Below are positions 1 to 10,150 of a stretch of DNA of 61,189 nucleotides, in pieces. A program made the translations under genes and the position numbers. This DNA is from JACJYE01 sp964432875 (GTDB lineage: Bacteria > Bacteroidota > Bacteroidia > Chitinophagales > Saprospiraceae). The notes under the pieces were generated by a model that did not search any database, was not told the DNA's origin, and was given only the letters and a program-made list of their open reading frames with translations. The stretch spans positions 1-61,189 of the forward strand of contig CAYSPJ010000015.1 in the NCBI GenBank assembly GCA_964432875.1, in the 5' to 3' direction. The stretch's first letter is position 1, and each line of letters starts with the position of its first letter.

Positions 1-3000
1 GAGACTTGTACCGTGAAGGGCGCGCAGCCGCTGCTGGCGCTCAGGCCAAAGCCTGCCGTGGGGGCGGTGATGATCTCCACCTGCTGAGCAGTCGTATCGC
101 TGCCGCAGGCGTTGTAAGCAATTAGGGTAATCGTATACACTCCATCGGCCGGGAAGGTATGGAGGGGGTTAACCAAAGTACTCGTATCGCCATCACCAAA
201 ATCCCAGAAGTAGCTATTGCCGTTTACCGTCGTATTAGTAAGCGTAGCGGCGGTATCGCCCGGGCTATAAGCTACCTCAAAAGCAGCAACAGGATTGCCG
301 CCGATTTGGATGTAATTTTGTTGCACCAGCGTATCGACCGCTCCATTGCCATTGTCTACTGCCAGGATAGCTTGGTAAAGCCCGGGCTGATTATAGACAA
401 CCGTCGGGTTTTGGGCGGTAGAAGTGTCTGGGCTACCGCCGGGGAATTGCCAGTACCAGGCCAGCGGGGTACCGATGCTCTCATCGGTATAATTAACCTC
501 CAGGCCAGGGCAGCCCTGTAGGGTATCAGCAGAAAACAAAGCTTGAATAGGCTGTACCACCGTAATAGTTTGAGAAATAGTAGCCTGCCCACACTCGTTG
601 ATAGCCGTTAGCGTGACGACATAGTCGCCGGCGGCAGCATAGGTGTGGCTAGGGTTAGGTGCTGAACTCAGGGCACTGCCATCGCCAAAGTCCCATTGCC
701 AGCTAGTCGCATTGGCCGACAGGTCCTGGAAAGAGGCGGCTAAGCCATTGACGGTATAAGTAAAGTTTGGCTGCGGCAGCCCATTGACGGTAATGTAGCC
801 AACTTGCGTAATCGTGTCCGAGCCGGCCCCGTTGCTGACCACCAGGGTTGCATTGTAAACCCCGGGGGTTGCATAAGTGACCGTGGGGAAAATGGCATTG
901 GAAGCCGGGGGGGCGCCTCCAGGGAATTGCCAGGACCAGGAGTCTATTTCGCCCACTGAGTAATCGATATAATTGACGGTGAGCGGAGCGCAGCCCTGGA
1001 TGACATTCGCGGAGAAATCAGCTTCCGGCGGCGTCAGCGGGATACAATCGACACTAACCCGCACGTTGTCGATGTACATTCCATTGCCGTGGTCATTGAC
1101 ATTTTCAATCCGGATTTTCACATTGGGCAGGCCGACAAAAGCTGCCAGGCTAATGGTGATGCAGCTGGGGCCAAACGAGCCGGCATAGCACCAATGAGCT
1201 GGCGTCGAGGGCGTAAAGGACGAAGTCTGGTCGGGTGAGGTAGCAAAGTTGCCGCCCCCAAACTCCTGGCCGGCAAAAACCAGGTGAGGGAAGGTTGTAC
1301 CGCCATCAGTCGAGACATAAATCTTCAATTGATCGCTGCGGTTGGCGTTGAAGCGCCGGTAAGCATAGTCAATTTGCAGTGCCGCCCCGGTTTGGCCGGC
1401 CAGATTGAGGGTTGGGGAGATCAAAGCATCCAACTCGCCGGGGCGGTTGTAATTGAAGTTATCCATAAAGGCCGCTCGTTTGCCGTAGAGCGTGCCCCCA
1501 ACCTCTTTGACTTCCCAACTCTTATTGTTGTCGGGATTGATGACCTGCCAGTTGCCCAAGCCGTCTTCAAAAGTTTCGTATAGCAAATACTTGGGCCCCT
1601 CCGTATTGATGACGATATCCGTTTGGAGCACGGTGAAATCCGTGCCGCCGGCATTGGACACGTCTAGTGAAACGGGATAGGTGCCAGGGTTGGGGTAAAA
1701 CACGACCGGATTGGGTTGCGTAGAGGAGGAGGGTACACCTCCCGGGAAACTCCAGCTCCAGGAAACAGGATTATTTTGGGAAGCATCGATGAAAGGTACA
1801 AAGCTACCCGGGCAGGCATGAGTCAGTGGGGCGCTAATATCAGCGATAGGAGGCAGGGTGCCCCCACCGCCACCGCAATCGCTGAGACAGCCTGAAACCG
1901 TGCTTTTGGCATTGATGTAATTATTAATGGTGTTGGTCGAAGCAGTTGACCATTGATTGCTGGTATTTACGCTAGGTGCCATGATGAAAGGCGCCCCTGC
2001 CGCATCGTGGCCGGCGTTGAAATTGTGGCCAAACTCATGGGCTTGCAGTACCCGAAGTTGTGCCGCATTGGTCGTAAAGCGCTGTAGCACGTTGTACTCC
2101 AGGGTGGAACACAGTCCCCCAAGCCAGGCTACCCCCACGGTACCGCCATTCAGGTTGCGGTTGGTCCATAGCGATGCGAGGTCTTTAGGGAAGCCAAACC
2201 CTCCTCCATTGCCCCAGGAAGTAAAGCTATTGAGCAAAGTGCCTGCATCGGTAGAAGCAGACCAGGGGTCGCAGGAAGAGCAGGTGGAGATGAAGAACCC
2301 CGCCACGACAAAGAATACCTGGTCGTTGAACTCGTCGTCGAAGTTGGTCTGCACGTTGTTGAGCACCCCGAGCATGAAATTCTCAGTTCCGCTCACCGAG
2401 CCATAGACACTATAAAGCTGGAAGTCTGCGGCCAGCGCCAAATCCACTTCGTAACAGCTCATGAGCGCCCTGCCCATGGAGGGGGCGGGCTCTATCGGCC
2501 GGTGGTTCTCGCCCGGGGAGTGGATATCATCAGCCCCACAGCGGTGGTCGGGATTGGGGATGACATCAGATGCTTTATAAACGACATACTGATCTTCAAC
2601 AAAGCCCTCGGCAAGATGCCAGGCCGGCTCGATGTAGTAAGTTTCCTGCCCGATTTCCAGAAAGCCATAGATAAAGCCACTATCCAGGGTGAGGCGTACG
2701 CGCCCCCCTGGCGGCATCAGCACTTGCCCCTTAAAGGTTTTAGTTTCCGAGCGGGGGGCGTATTCAGTGCCTTGCTCAGTGCTTACCGACAACACATAAT
2801 CCGGGGCGCGTAGCTCATGGGGCGTTAGTTCGATGAGCCAGTCGTGGCTATTGCCAAGCTTGAGGCTGAAGGTCGCCAGTTCGCCAGCATCTTTCACATA
2901 GCGGCTCAGAGCTTCGGCATTGATTTGGAAAAGCTCGTACTCCCGGAAAGACCCTTCCAGGAATTCAGACTGCTGAGGAGCAAGGGCACGCCCGCTGAAA

Positions 3001-3068
3001 GCCGATTGGGCCCAGCTCAAAGACTGGCTGCAAGCCATGAATATCAGGAGCAAGTATAATTTGTGCAT
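1..3068 (-). CDS. Secreted metzincin (reprolysin-like) metalloprotease with PKD domains, C-terminus outside window
   Basis: Open from the ATG at 3068 to the left edge, at least 1022 codons. The N-terminus is a Sec signal peptide (MHKLYLLLIFMACSQ, with likely cleavage after SWAQ). After a ~200-residue propeptide-like region comes a zinc protease domain. Its metzincin signature HEFGHNFNAGHD has H344, E345, H348 and H354. The usual Gly of HExxHxxGxxH is Asn351 here. A later VNTSNQ stretch lies where a Met-turn would be expected, but I cannot fix it. A beta-sandwich (MAM-like) region follows, then at least four PKD-like domains (for example SWQWDFGDGS and SYFWDFGDGD). The sorting signal would lie to the left of the window. 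Because neighbouring genes carry T9SS signals, export by that system is likely (inference). The divergent gene at 3607 is 538 bp away. The family call is strong, the exact subfamily is not. Confidence 0.88.
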   Translation of the reverse strand, partial: MHKLYLLLIFMACSQSLSWAQSAFSGRALAPQQSEFLEGSFREYELFQINAEALSRYVKDAGELATFSLKLGNSHDWLIELTPHELRAPDYVLSVSTEQGTEYAPRSETKTFKGQVLMPPGGRVRLTLDSGFIYGFLEIGQETYYIEPAWHLAEGFVEDQYVVYKASDVIPNPDHRCGADDIHSPGENHRPIEPAPSMGRALMSCYEVDLALAADFQLYSVYGSVSGTENFMLGVLNNVQTNFDDEFNDQVFFVVAGFFISTCSSCDPWSASTDAGTLLNSFTSWGNGGGFGFPKDLASLWTNRNLNGGTVGVAWLGGLCSTLEYNVLQRFTTNAAQLRVLQAHEFGHNFNAGHDAAGAPFIMAPSVNTSNQWSTASTNTINNYINAKSTVSGCLSDCGGGGGTLPPIADISAPLTHACPGSFVPFIDASQNNPVSWSWSFPGGVPSSSTQPNPVVFYPNPGTYPVSLDVSNAGGTDFTVLQTDIVINTEGPKYLLYETFEDGLGNWQVINPDNNKSWEVKEVGGTLYGKRAAFMDNFNYNRPGELDALISPTLNLAGQTGAALQIDYAYRRFNANRSDQLKIYVSTDGGTTFPHLVFAGQEFGGGNFATSPDQTSSFTPSTPAHWCYAGSFGPSCITISLAAFVGLPNVKIRIENVNDHGNGMYIDNVRVSVDCIPLTPPEADFSANVIQGCAPLTVNYIDYSVGEIDSWSWQFPGGAPPASNAIFPTVTYATPGVYNATLVVSNGAGSDTITQVGYITVNGLPQPNFTYTVNGLAASFQDLSANATSWQWDFGDGSALSSAPNPSHTYAAAGDYVVTLTAINECGQATISQTITVVQPIQALFSADTLQGCPGLEVNYTDESIGTPLAWYWQFPGGSPDTSTAQNPTVVYNQPGLYQAILAVDNGNGAVDTLVQQNYIQIGGNPVAAFEVAYSPGDTAATLTNTTVNGNSYFWDFGDGDTSTLVNPLHTFPADGVYTITLIAYNACGSDTTAQQVEIITAPTAGFGLSASSGCAPFTVQV

Positions 3069-3464
3069 CAACAACGCTTTTTTAGTAGTTAGTGGTTTTG
3101 TCAGCAAATGGCTTGTTGCCATGGGGCAGCGTGGTGGGGAAATGAGCTGTTTCCAATCCGCACTCCGTTTTTTTGAGGAAGCACAGCCTGGCTACGCGCC
3201 TGAAAAGGCAACGTGTGGGCAGAAGACAGCCATTTCAGCCCGCGATGACCCCCATCGCTATGAGCCTGATAATAGAGTCAGCCGCAAGGCCGGCCCGATG
3301 CGGCACTTCTGCCGTCATTATAGAGTTTTCAGATGCTTTTTGGCGGGAAAATAATGCGGGGCGAAATTAATGGTAAAATACCGAAGGAAAAAAGATATTT
3401 CAAATTTAGTCTGCTATCCGCTATTATGCCAAATACTAAGCTTTTGTTAAAACGCCCCGTGCCA

Positions 3465-3505
3465 AGCAACTTATCGGGCTTTCAAAAGGATTATTATAAG
3501 TTGCT
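3465..3505. repeat. Perfect 10-bp inverted repeat
   Basis: The arms AGCAACTTAT (3465-3474) and ATAAGTTGCT (3496-3505) are exact reverse complements separated by 21 bp. The repeat lies about 70 bp upstream of the promoter-like element at 3577. It could be an operator or an RNA hairpin. No regulator can be assigned. Confidence 0.4.
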
Positions 3506-3576
3506 GACCGCGGCGCTAAAATTGGGAAATATCCCGGTAATTGCCGGTTTTAAGCCTAAGATTGCTCCGGCTGCTA

Positions 3577-3584
3577 TATCTTTG
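3577..3584 (+). promoter_or_regulatory. Bacteroidota -7 element for the barrel protein gene
   Basis: TATCTTTG matches TAnnTTTG and ends 22 bases before the ATG at 3607. No good TTG is seen at the usual 19-20 bp spacing, so the match rests on the -7 box alone. Confidence 0.45.
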
Positions 3585-3606
3585 CAAAAAACACAATCAA
3601 AAACCT

Positions 3607-4382
3607 ATGAAGAGGACACTTCAATTGAGCTTCCTGCTCCTGACCTTTTTCCTGGCCTTCCAGCCTGACAGCCACGGACAGCGCGTGCCGTCAAAAAAAT
3701 CTGATGCCGATCAGTATTTCGATGAGCGNNNNNNNNNNNNNNNNNNNNNNNNNNNNNNNNNNNNNNNNNNNNNNNNNNNNNNNNNNNNNNNNNNNNNNNN
3801 NNNNNNNNNNNNNNNNNNNNNNNNNNNNACGGACAGCGCGTGCCGTCAAAAAAATCTGATGCCGATCAGTATTTCGATGAGCGGGGCAACTTCGCCAGCC
3901 GGCTTTGGTATGGGGGCGGGTTTACGCTAGGCTTTTCTGGCAACAACCTCGAAAGCATTTTCCAATTGGGCATTTCCCCAATGGTAGGCTACAAAATCAC
4001 CAACGATTTGTCGATTGGCCCACGTGGCTCCTTGATGTACATTTTGTATCGGGCTGAAACCTTTACCATCGATGGGGTTGAAACGGCAAACTTATTTAAC
4101 TATGGCATGGGGGCTTTCGCCCGCTTTAAATTCGCCAGGGTTTTATTCGCTCACGGCGAGTATGGCTTTGACAATCAGGTCTCCAATATCGCCTATGACC
4201 CTAGCTCCAAAAAATGGGACGTCAACCGCCGCCTGGTCAATAATGCTTACCTCGGCCTGGGCTATAATGATGGCTCCGGTTTGTTCGGTTATGAAATCTA
4301 CCTGCTTTACAATCTCTTGCAGGAAGAAAATACCCTAAGCCTGCCTTTTGACTTGCGCTTTGGCCTTACCTATAATTTTTGA
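3607..4382 (+). CDS. Outer-membrane beta-barrel-like protein, interrupted by a scaffold gap
   Basis: The start MKRTLQLSFLLLTFFLAF is a Sec signal peptide. The reading frame runs into the N block at 3729-3828 at ...DADQYFDER. The same 55 bases reappear after the gap and continue as ERGNFASRLWYGGGF. Collapsing the 100 N plus one 55-bp copy (155 bp) gives one continuous frame of 206 residues. The mature part is rich in alternating aromatic and glycine strands (GGGFTLGFSG, LGLGYNDGSG) and ends in an aromatic residue (TYNF), typical of small porin-like barrels that end at the OM. The precise family (OmpW/PorT-like) is not certain. A bidirectional terminator lies just downstream. Confidence 0.75.
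3674..3883. other. Scaffold gap of 100 N flanked by a 55-bp duplicate
   Basis: Bases 3674-3728 are identical to 3829-3883 and enclose exactly 100 N at 3729-3828. The same geometry occurs at 15429-15638. This is the pattern of two contigs that overlap by an assembler word length and were joined with a fixed-size gap. The real genome very probably has no insertion here, because the overlap restores the reading frame of the gene. Confidence 0.92.
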
Positions 4383-4416
4383 GGGCACCAGATCATGAGT
4401 ACTGGACGTACGCTAT

Positions 4417-4458
4417 AAAAAAAAGCGCTGACCGGAATATCTGGTCAGCGCTTTTTTT
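4417..4458. terminator. Bidirectional intrinsic terminator
   Basis: Stem AGCGCTGACC (4424-4433) pairs with GGTCAGCGCT (4443-4452) around a 9-base loop. A run of A precedes it and a run of T follows, so it can end transcription from both the gene ending at 4382 and the convergent gene ending at 4474. Confidence 0.88.
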
Positions 4459-4473
4459 ATAGCAATCGATAGC

Positions 4474-7400
4474 TTACTGCTTTACCACAATCAGCTTCTG
4501 GGTTTGTATCTCCCCGCCGTTGTTCAGGTATACTACATATAAACCACCCAGCCAGTTGGCTGTTTGCAGCTCATATACATTCTGGCCTGGTGCGGAAGGC
4601 AGGCGCTGGATATCTACGGCTACGCCCCGGCTATCCAGGATTTGCAGGAGGCTCAGCGGCTCGGCTTTTTCGCTCAGCTCGAAACTGAGGGCTACCCGCT
4701 CGCGCGCCGGATTGGGCGCCACTTGTAGAGATTGGATAATAGCCAAGCCACCTTCGTCACTGCCGCCCCGGAAGGTCGGTTCTTCAATACAGTTGACCGT
4801 AACAAAGTTGAAAGACAAGCTCCAGCAGTCGTCGGTCAAATCTACTTCGCCGGCATTATCGCCAAGCCCAGCCGTGATGTTGCCAGTGTAAGCCAGGCCC
4901 CACACGCGGTAAGTCCCAACGGGCATCTCCTCAAAATCCTTGGTATTGCCCGGCAGCAGCTCCAGGATGACGTTGTCCAGGTCCGTGAGCACATAGGCAT
5001 AAGGGGTATTAGGCGAGGCTCCCAGCTTGATGAAAGCAAATTCGTCGGGGATGGAATCACCCACTACGACGGTCAAGGCATCCGCCCCATCCGAAGTGAG
5101 CACCGTACCGCCCACTGGCTCTTCACGGATGACCGTGATGAAGTTTTCCGAGAATTGGTAGCAATCGCTGGCAGCGCGGACGTCGAAAATATCCTGGTTG
5201 AAGTTCAGCAATATGTTGCCGTTGTAAGACAAGCCCCAGACGCGGTAGATGCCCGGTGCAGCGCCTTCAAAGTCGATGAAGTTGCCCACTGTATTCGGCA
5301 CGATCACCCGGTTGTTGGCATTGGTGATGACGTAAGTGTAGCTGACATCAGCGCTGGTCGTCTCCATAATCACGAGGTCGGCATTCATATCCGGGCAGCT
5401 ATAAATAGTGTCCTGATCGAAGAAAGTAGAGACGATGCCGCCATCTACAGCCGGGCCGCGGTAAACCGCGACAAAATTATCAGAGAGGTCATAACAACTG
5501 CTAGCCAAGGTGGCAGTAGCCGCATCTTGTCCCAGCAAATCGCTGCCCAATACGCCGGTATAAGACAAGCCCCAGACGCGGTAATAACCAATGGCCAGGT
5601 CGTTGAAGTCAATCTCATCACCTTCGTAGATGCCAAGAATGACGTTGTTGGTATCCGTCAGTAAATAGACGTAGGGCACAACTGCATTGCCCGTCGTCGA
5701 TAGCTCGAGCAGGCCGCTGTCCGGGCCAGGGCAGACCTCCACGTCCGTCGCGCCGCCTTGAGCAGCGATGGCGCCGCCATCGGGCAAGCCACGTACGACG
5801 GTGATGACGTTGGCAGCAAAATCATAACATTCGGTGGAAATCGGTACGCCGGTAATCAAGTCACCCAAGGTCAAGGTCAAGGTGCCTGTATAGGAAATGC
5901 CCCATATTTTCGCTACACCCGGGCCGGCCAGTTCAAAGTCGAACTCATCGCCGGGGATGAAGCCGATGACGATGTCGTTTTCGTTGGTCACGACAAAGGT
6001 ATAGTCCGCATCGCCCGCCGAGGTAGTGGTGATAAACTGCACTACATTTGGCTGCCCATCGCCAACGCACAAGTTGAGTTCATTCACGCCTACACCAGCG
6101 CTGGTGAAGATGGTTGCACCATCCACCCCAATGGCATTGATTTCGATGAAGTTATCGGTCAGGTCTTCGCAATCCGTTGAAAGGCTGACATTGAAGATAT
6201 TATCACCAGGGATAATAATCGGGCTGCCCGTGAAGGCCAGGCCGTACACCCGGTAAACTCCAGGTACGATGTTGTTGAAGTCAAAGAAGTTCATATCCAG
6301 CGCCCCAAGGATGAAGTCGTCGGCATCCGTGATGATAAACAAGTAGTTAGACACACTAGCGCCATCCACCACAAACTCGATGATATCGGGGTTGTTGTCG
6401 CCGGCACAGATATCCAGATTAACCGGGCCAGCGCCAGAAGACAGGGTGCCGGCATTGGGTACTTGGAGGACCACGGTGATGAAGTTATCGGATAAATCGA
6501 AGCAATCATCACTCAGCGCTACCTGCGCGGCGTTATCGCCGATCTGGGCCGTGAGGTTGCCGGTATAAGCCAGGCCCCAGACCCGATAGATGCCCTCCGC
6601 AGCTTCATCGAAGTCAAAGCTGTTGCCAAGCGGCAGTTCCAGGATGGTGTTGTCCTCATTCGTAATGACATAAGTAAACTGCCCGGCTGTCCCCGCACTG
6701 GCAAAGGTGATGACATCAGGAGTGTTGTCGCCAGGGCAAACGAAAATCTGGGTTGCGCCGCTGGCCGTAGAAACAGTACCTCCATCTGGCACCACCTTGG
6801 TTACGGTGATAAAGTTATCCGACAAATCGTAGCAGTCATCGCTCAGTGCTACTTCTGCTGCATTATCGCCTACTTGTGCGGTGATGTTGCCGGAATAAGC
6901 CAAGCCCCAAACGCGACAAATGCCTTCCGGAGCATCGTTAAAGTCGAAGCTATCGCCAGCGGGCAAAGCCAGGATGTTGTTGTCGCCATCGGTAACGACA
7001 TAAGTGTACGCCCCCACCGAGTTGGCATTGGTGAAGCTCACGACATCTGGATTGACATCACCGGGGCAGATCGTCACCTCAGTTAGCCCATCGACCGTAG
7101 CCACCGTGCCGCCAATCGGTATCTCGCGGATGATGGTGACAAAATTCTCTGACAGGTCGAAGCAATCGTCACTAAGAGCTACTTCAGCAGCATTATCACC
7201 TGCCTGAGCGATGATATTGCCGGTATAAGCCAACCCCCAAACACGGCCGATGCCTACACCAGAGATGTCGAAGTCAGCTGAATTACCATCCAATACGGCA
7301 ATGATAACATTATTTTCATCGGTGAACACGTAAACGTATTGGCCCGTGCCGCCGAGATTCGCAAACTCAATGATGTCCGGATTGCCATCGCCAGGGCAAA

Positions 7401-9858
7401 GCATCACTTCGCCCAACCCATCAACCGTAGAGACCGTGCCGCCTACCGGCGTTTCGCGGATGACCGTAATGAAGTTGTCTGACAAGTCGAAACAATCGTC
7501 GCTCAGTACTACTTCTCCAGCATTATCACCTACTTCGGCCGTGATACTGCCAGTATAAGCCAACCCCCACACCCGACAGATTCCAGCCGGGGCATCTTCA
7601 AAGTCAAAGCTGTTGCCGCTGGCCAGCGCCAGGATGATGTTGTCTTCATCCGTGATGACGTAAACATAAAGGCCGCTGGAAGCATTCTCGTTTTCAAAAA
7701 CGATTGTATCGGGGTTGCCGTCGCCCGGGCAAGTATAAACCGTAGTCGCACCAGCATCAGTAGCGACGGTGCCACCTTGGGGGTTTTCAACGACTACCGT
7801 AATGAAGTTCTGCGACAAGCTGAAGCAGTCATCGGTAAGCGCCACGACCGAAGCCGTATCGCCAACCGCTGCGGTAATATTGCCCGTATAAGCCAGGCCC
7901 CAGACGCGGTAGTTGCCGGTAGGCAGGCCGTCAAAATCAAAGTTGTCTTCATCCGGTACGGCTACTATTACGTTGGCATCATCAGTGATGACATAGGTAA
8001 ATGGCGTGATCGAGGCACCGCTGCTTACAAAGGTAACGACATCCGGGTTGCCATCGCCGGGGCAAGTGTAAGCTGTAGTTTCGCCAGCTGGCGTCTCCAC
8101 GCGCCCTCCGAAGGGCGTTTGCAGGATGACGGCGATGAAATTGCCCGACAGGCTGAAACAGGCATCAGATAAACTGGCGGTAGAGGCCGTATCGCCCACT
8201 TCTGCCGTGAGATTGCCGTTATAAGCCAGGCCCCAAATGTAGTAGATACTTTCAGCAGCGCCGGCAAAGTCGAAGCGGTCGTCGCTCGTCACGGCCAGGA
8301 TAATAGCCTGCTCGTCGGTTACGACGTAAAGGAAGTTTTCGCCAACCACATCTGCGCTATCAAAAGAAAGCAAGCTGATGTTGCCATCCGGACAGAGATA
8401 CTTCAAGTTGGTGCCGTCATCAAAGGTGATGGTACCACCAATAGCCGTTTCTTTCCTGATGGTGATGAAGTTTTCCGACAGGCGGAAGCAGCCATCGGCC
8501 AGTACCGTCGAGGCGGCGTCATCACCTACTTCTGCCAGCAGATCGCCAGCATAAGCCAGCCCCCAAACCCGGCAAGCGCCCACAGCGGCATCGTCGAAGT
8601 CGAAGCTGCCATCTGGGGCAAATGCCAGAATGGCATTATTCTCGTCGGTAATCAGGTAAGTATAGTTGTCCGCCCCGGCGGAGGTATTGATAAAATTGAG
8701 CACATCGGGTTGGCCATCACCCACGCAAACCAAGGCTTCCGTATCGCCGTTGTCCAGGCTCACCGTACCACTATCGGCACGCTGGCGGACGACTTCGATG
8801 AAGTTTTCCGACAGGTCGTAGCAATCGGTGCTCAAAGCCGCCGCGGCAGCGTCCTGACCGGCTTCTGCCAGCAAGCTACCTGTGTAAGACAAGCCCCAGA
8901 CGCGCCAGGTACCGCTACCCGGGCCTTCGAAATCATAAGAGTTGCCGCTTACGACTTCGATGATGACGTTGTTTTCGTCCGTTATCAAAAATGTATAAGC
9001 GGTCATGACGCTAGACTGAGCCGTGAAGGACAAGACATCAGGAACGCCATCCCCTACACAGACCACTGCCGAAGTTTCGCCATTGGCCAGTTGAACCGTG
9101 CCGCCGTCTGCCTGGCCGGCGGTGATTTCGATAAAGTTTTCAGAAATGCCGTAGCAGTCTTCCGCCAATTGAGCGGTACCGACCACATCGCCAGGCTGCG
9201 CCAGCAAGCCACTGGCATAAGCCAAGCCCCATACACGGAAGGTGCCTTCGGGGAAAGCTTCGAAGTCAAAAGAAGAACCCGTGACGACTTCGAGGATGGT
9301 ATTATCCTCATCCGTAATCAGGTAAGCATAATTCTGTCCAGCCGCAGCAGTATTGATAAACTCTACTACATCGGCCTGCCCATCGCCAGAGCACACAAAA
9401 ACCGAAGTGTTGCCCTGGGCCGTAGCAACTGCACCAGCATCTGGCACAAAGTTGACTACCGGGATAAAATTGGTGCTCAGGGCCGAACAGACCGAGCCTA
9501 GCGGGGTGTTGGCCGCGTCTTGCCCGGGTTGAGCCAGTACTTCACCCAGGAAGGAGAAGGCCCAGACCCGCAGGTTGCCCCCACCCAGGCCTTCAAAGCC
9601 GAAGGTGCTGCCAATGCTCACCTTAAGGATGATGTTGTTCTCATCTGTCACCAGATAGCCAAAAGGCATGGCGAGCGTGCTGGTCCTGAAACGATAAACT
9701 TCATCCAGCCCATCTCCTTCGCAGGTGATGATTTGAGTGGCGCCTCCCACGATGGAGACCGTAGCATAGTCTATACAATTTACCGGAAATTGGGAATAGG
9801 CCCGGGGGCCAAAGAGTAACATGAGGCCAATGGCCTGGAGTAAAACTCTGAGTTTCAT
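4474..9858 (-). CDS. Giant secreted repeat protein with T9SS type A sorting domain (15 repeats)
   Basis: The start is taken at 9858 (MKLRVLLQAIGLMLLFGP), which gives a clean signal peptide cleaved near AYSQ. The frame extends 36 codons upstream, but that part looks non-coding. The protein has 1794 residues. The body is fifteen tandem copies of a ~111-residue unit. Each copy has a CPGDG-like Cys motif, a YxYVITDENN strand, a FDF turn, the hallmark RVWGLAYTGN, and a second Cys in SDDCFDLSDNFIT. The spacing of the RVWGLAY codons, about 333 bp, is regular from about 4890 to 9560. The last ~85 residues (APNPARERVALSFEL ... GGLYVVYL ... KLIVVKQ) are a type A T9SS C-terminal domain. This suggests an exported, surface-attached or released fibrous adhesin-like protein. 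The repeat is probably an Ig-like beta-sandwich with a disulphide (inference). I do not recognise it as a named domain. Confidence 0.85.
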   Translation of the reverse strand: MKLRVLLQAIGLMLLFGPRAYSQFPVNCIDYATVSIVGGATQIITCEGDGLDEVYRFRTSTLAMPFGYLVTDENNIILKVSIGSTFGFEGLGGGNLRVWAFSFLGEVLAQPGQDAANTPLGSVCSALSTNFIPVVNFVPDAGAVATAQGNTSVFVCSGDGQADVVEFINTAAAGQNYAYLITDEDNTILEVVTGSSFDFEAFPEGTFRVWGLAYASGLLAQPGDVVGTAQLAEDCYGISENFIEITAGQADGGTVQLANGETSAVVCVGDGVPDVLSFTAQSSVMTAYTFLITDENNVIIEVVSGNSYDFEGPGSGTWRVWGLSYTGSLLAEAGQDAAAAALSTDCYDLSENFIEVVRQRADSGTVSLDNGDTEALVCVGDGQPDVLNFINTSAGADNYTYLITDENNAILAFAPDGSFDFDDAAVGACRVWGLAYAGDLLAEVGDDAASTVLADGCFRLSENFITIRKETAIGGTITFDDGTNLKYLCPDGNISLLSFDSADVVGENFLYVVTDEQAIILAVTSDDRFDFAGAAESIYYIWGLAYNGNLTAEVGDTASTASLSDACFSLSGNFIAVILQTPFGGRVETPAGETTAYTCPGDGNPDVVTFVSSGASITPFTYVITDDANVIVAVPDEDNFDFDGLPTGNYRVWGLAYTGNITAAVGDTASVVALTDDCFSLSQNFITVVVENPQGGTVATDAGATTVYTCPGDGNPDTIVFENENASSGLYVYVITDEDNIILALASGNSFDFEDAPAGICRVWGLAYTGSITAEVGDNAGEVVLSDDCFDLSDNFITVIRETPVGGTVSTVDGLGEVMLCPGDGNPDIIEFANLGGTGQYVYVFTDENNVIIAVLDGNSADFDISGVGIGRVWGLAYTGNIIAQAGDNAAEVALSDDCFDLSENFVTIIREIPIGGTVATVDGLTEVTICPGDVNPDVVSFTNANSVGAYTYVVTDGDNNILALPAGDSFDFNDAPEGICRVWGLAYSGNITAQVGDNAAEVALSDDCYDLSDNFITVTKVVPDGGTVSTASGATQIFVCPGDNTPDVITFASAGTAGQFTYVITNEDNTILELPLGNSFDFDEAAEGIYRVWGLAYTGNLTAQIGDNAAQVALSDDCFDLSDNFITVVLQVPNAGTLSSGAGPVNLDICAGDNNPDIIEFVVDGASVSNYLFIITDADDFILGALDMNFFDFNNIVPGVYRVYGLAFTGSPIIIPGDNIFNVSLSTDCEDLTDNFIEINAIGVDGATIFTSAGVGVNELNLCVGDGQPNVVQFITTTSAGDADYTFVVTNENDIVIGFIPGDEFDFELAGPGVAKIWGISYTGTLTLTLGDLITGVPISTECYDFAANVITVVRGLPDGGAIAAQGGATDVEVCPGPDSGLLELSTTGNAVVPYVYLLTDTNNVILGIYEGDEIDFNDLAIGYYRVWGLSYTGVLGSDLLGQDAATATLASSCYDLSDNFVAVYRGPAVDGGIVSTFFDQDTIYSCPDMNADLVIMETTSADVSYTYVITNANNRVIVPNTVGNFIDFEGAAPGIYRVWGLSYNGNILLNFNQDIFDVRAASDCYQFSENFITVIREEPVGGTVLTSDGADALTVVVGDSIPDEFAFIKLGASPNTPYAYVLTDLDNVILELLPGNTKDFEEMPVGTYRVWGLAYTGNITAGLGDNAGEVDLTDDCWSLSFNFVTVNCIEEPTFRGGSDEGGLAIIQSLQVAPNPARERVALSFELSEKAEPLSLLQILDSRGVAVDIQRLPSAPGQNVYELQTANWLGGLYVVYLNNGGEIQTQKLIVVKQ

Positions 9859-10150
9859 AGAGAATTGTGGTTTTACTAGTTTAAGAAATTTATGGTCAAA
9901 ATCATACACTAACATAGTACAGCATGACAACACGGGGGGCATGAAGGCATGTGCGATGCACGGCATAATGCCGTTTGATATTGGTAGCAGGTATTAGGGG
10001 GGGAAGGGTACTCAAAAGGAAAACACTATCGTCTGGTCTGGTTTCTGGCACTTGCATACAGTAAGGCGGAATCGTTCAGCGAATTTATTATATTTTTTTC
10101 TATAAAACAAGCAAACCGGCTTAATTTTTTTTCCTGCCTCAATTTTTAGC

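Larger units (their letters stand above)
3069..3606. other. Divergent intergenic region, 538 bp
   Basis: No convincing gene is present; short reading frames on both strands have no recognisable protein features. Visible here are a perfect 10-bp inverted repeat at 3465-3505 and a TAnnTTTG promoter element at 3577 for the rightward gene. A weak minus-strand TAnnTTTG match lies at 3401-3408 and could serve the protease gene with a long leader. Confidence 0.6.

Noticed and set aside
4732..5664. 310-codon plus-strand frame inside the giant repeat gene, and similar ones at 5758, 7777 and 8710
   Set aside because: They repeat with the period of the minus-strand repeats and are antisense shadows; no start context or domain of their own.
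4474..9858. Regular ~333-bp repeats considered as a CRISPR-like or satellite array
   Set aside because: The period is a whole number of codons inside one continuous reading frame with protein-level conservation; no spacer structure.
9859..9966. Upstream 36-codon extension of the giant repeat protein
   Set aside because: It would bury the signal peptide behind a charged segment; the start at 9858 gives a clean secretory signal.
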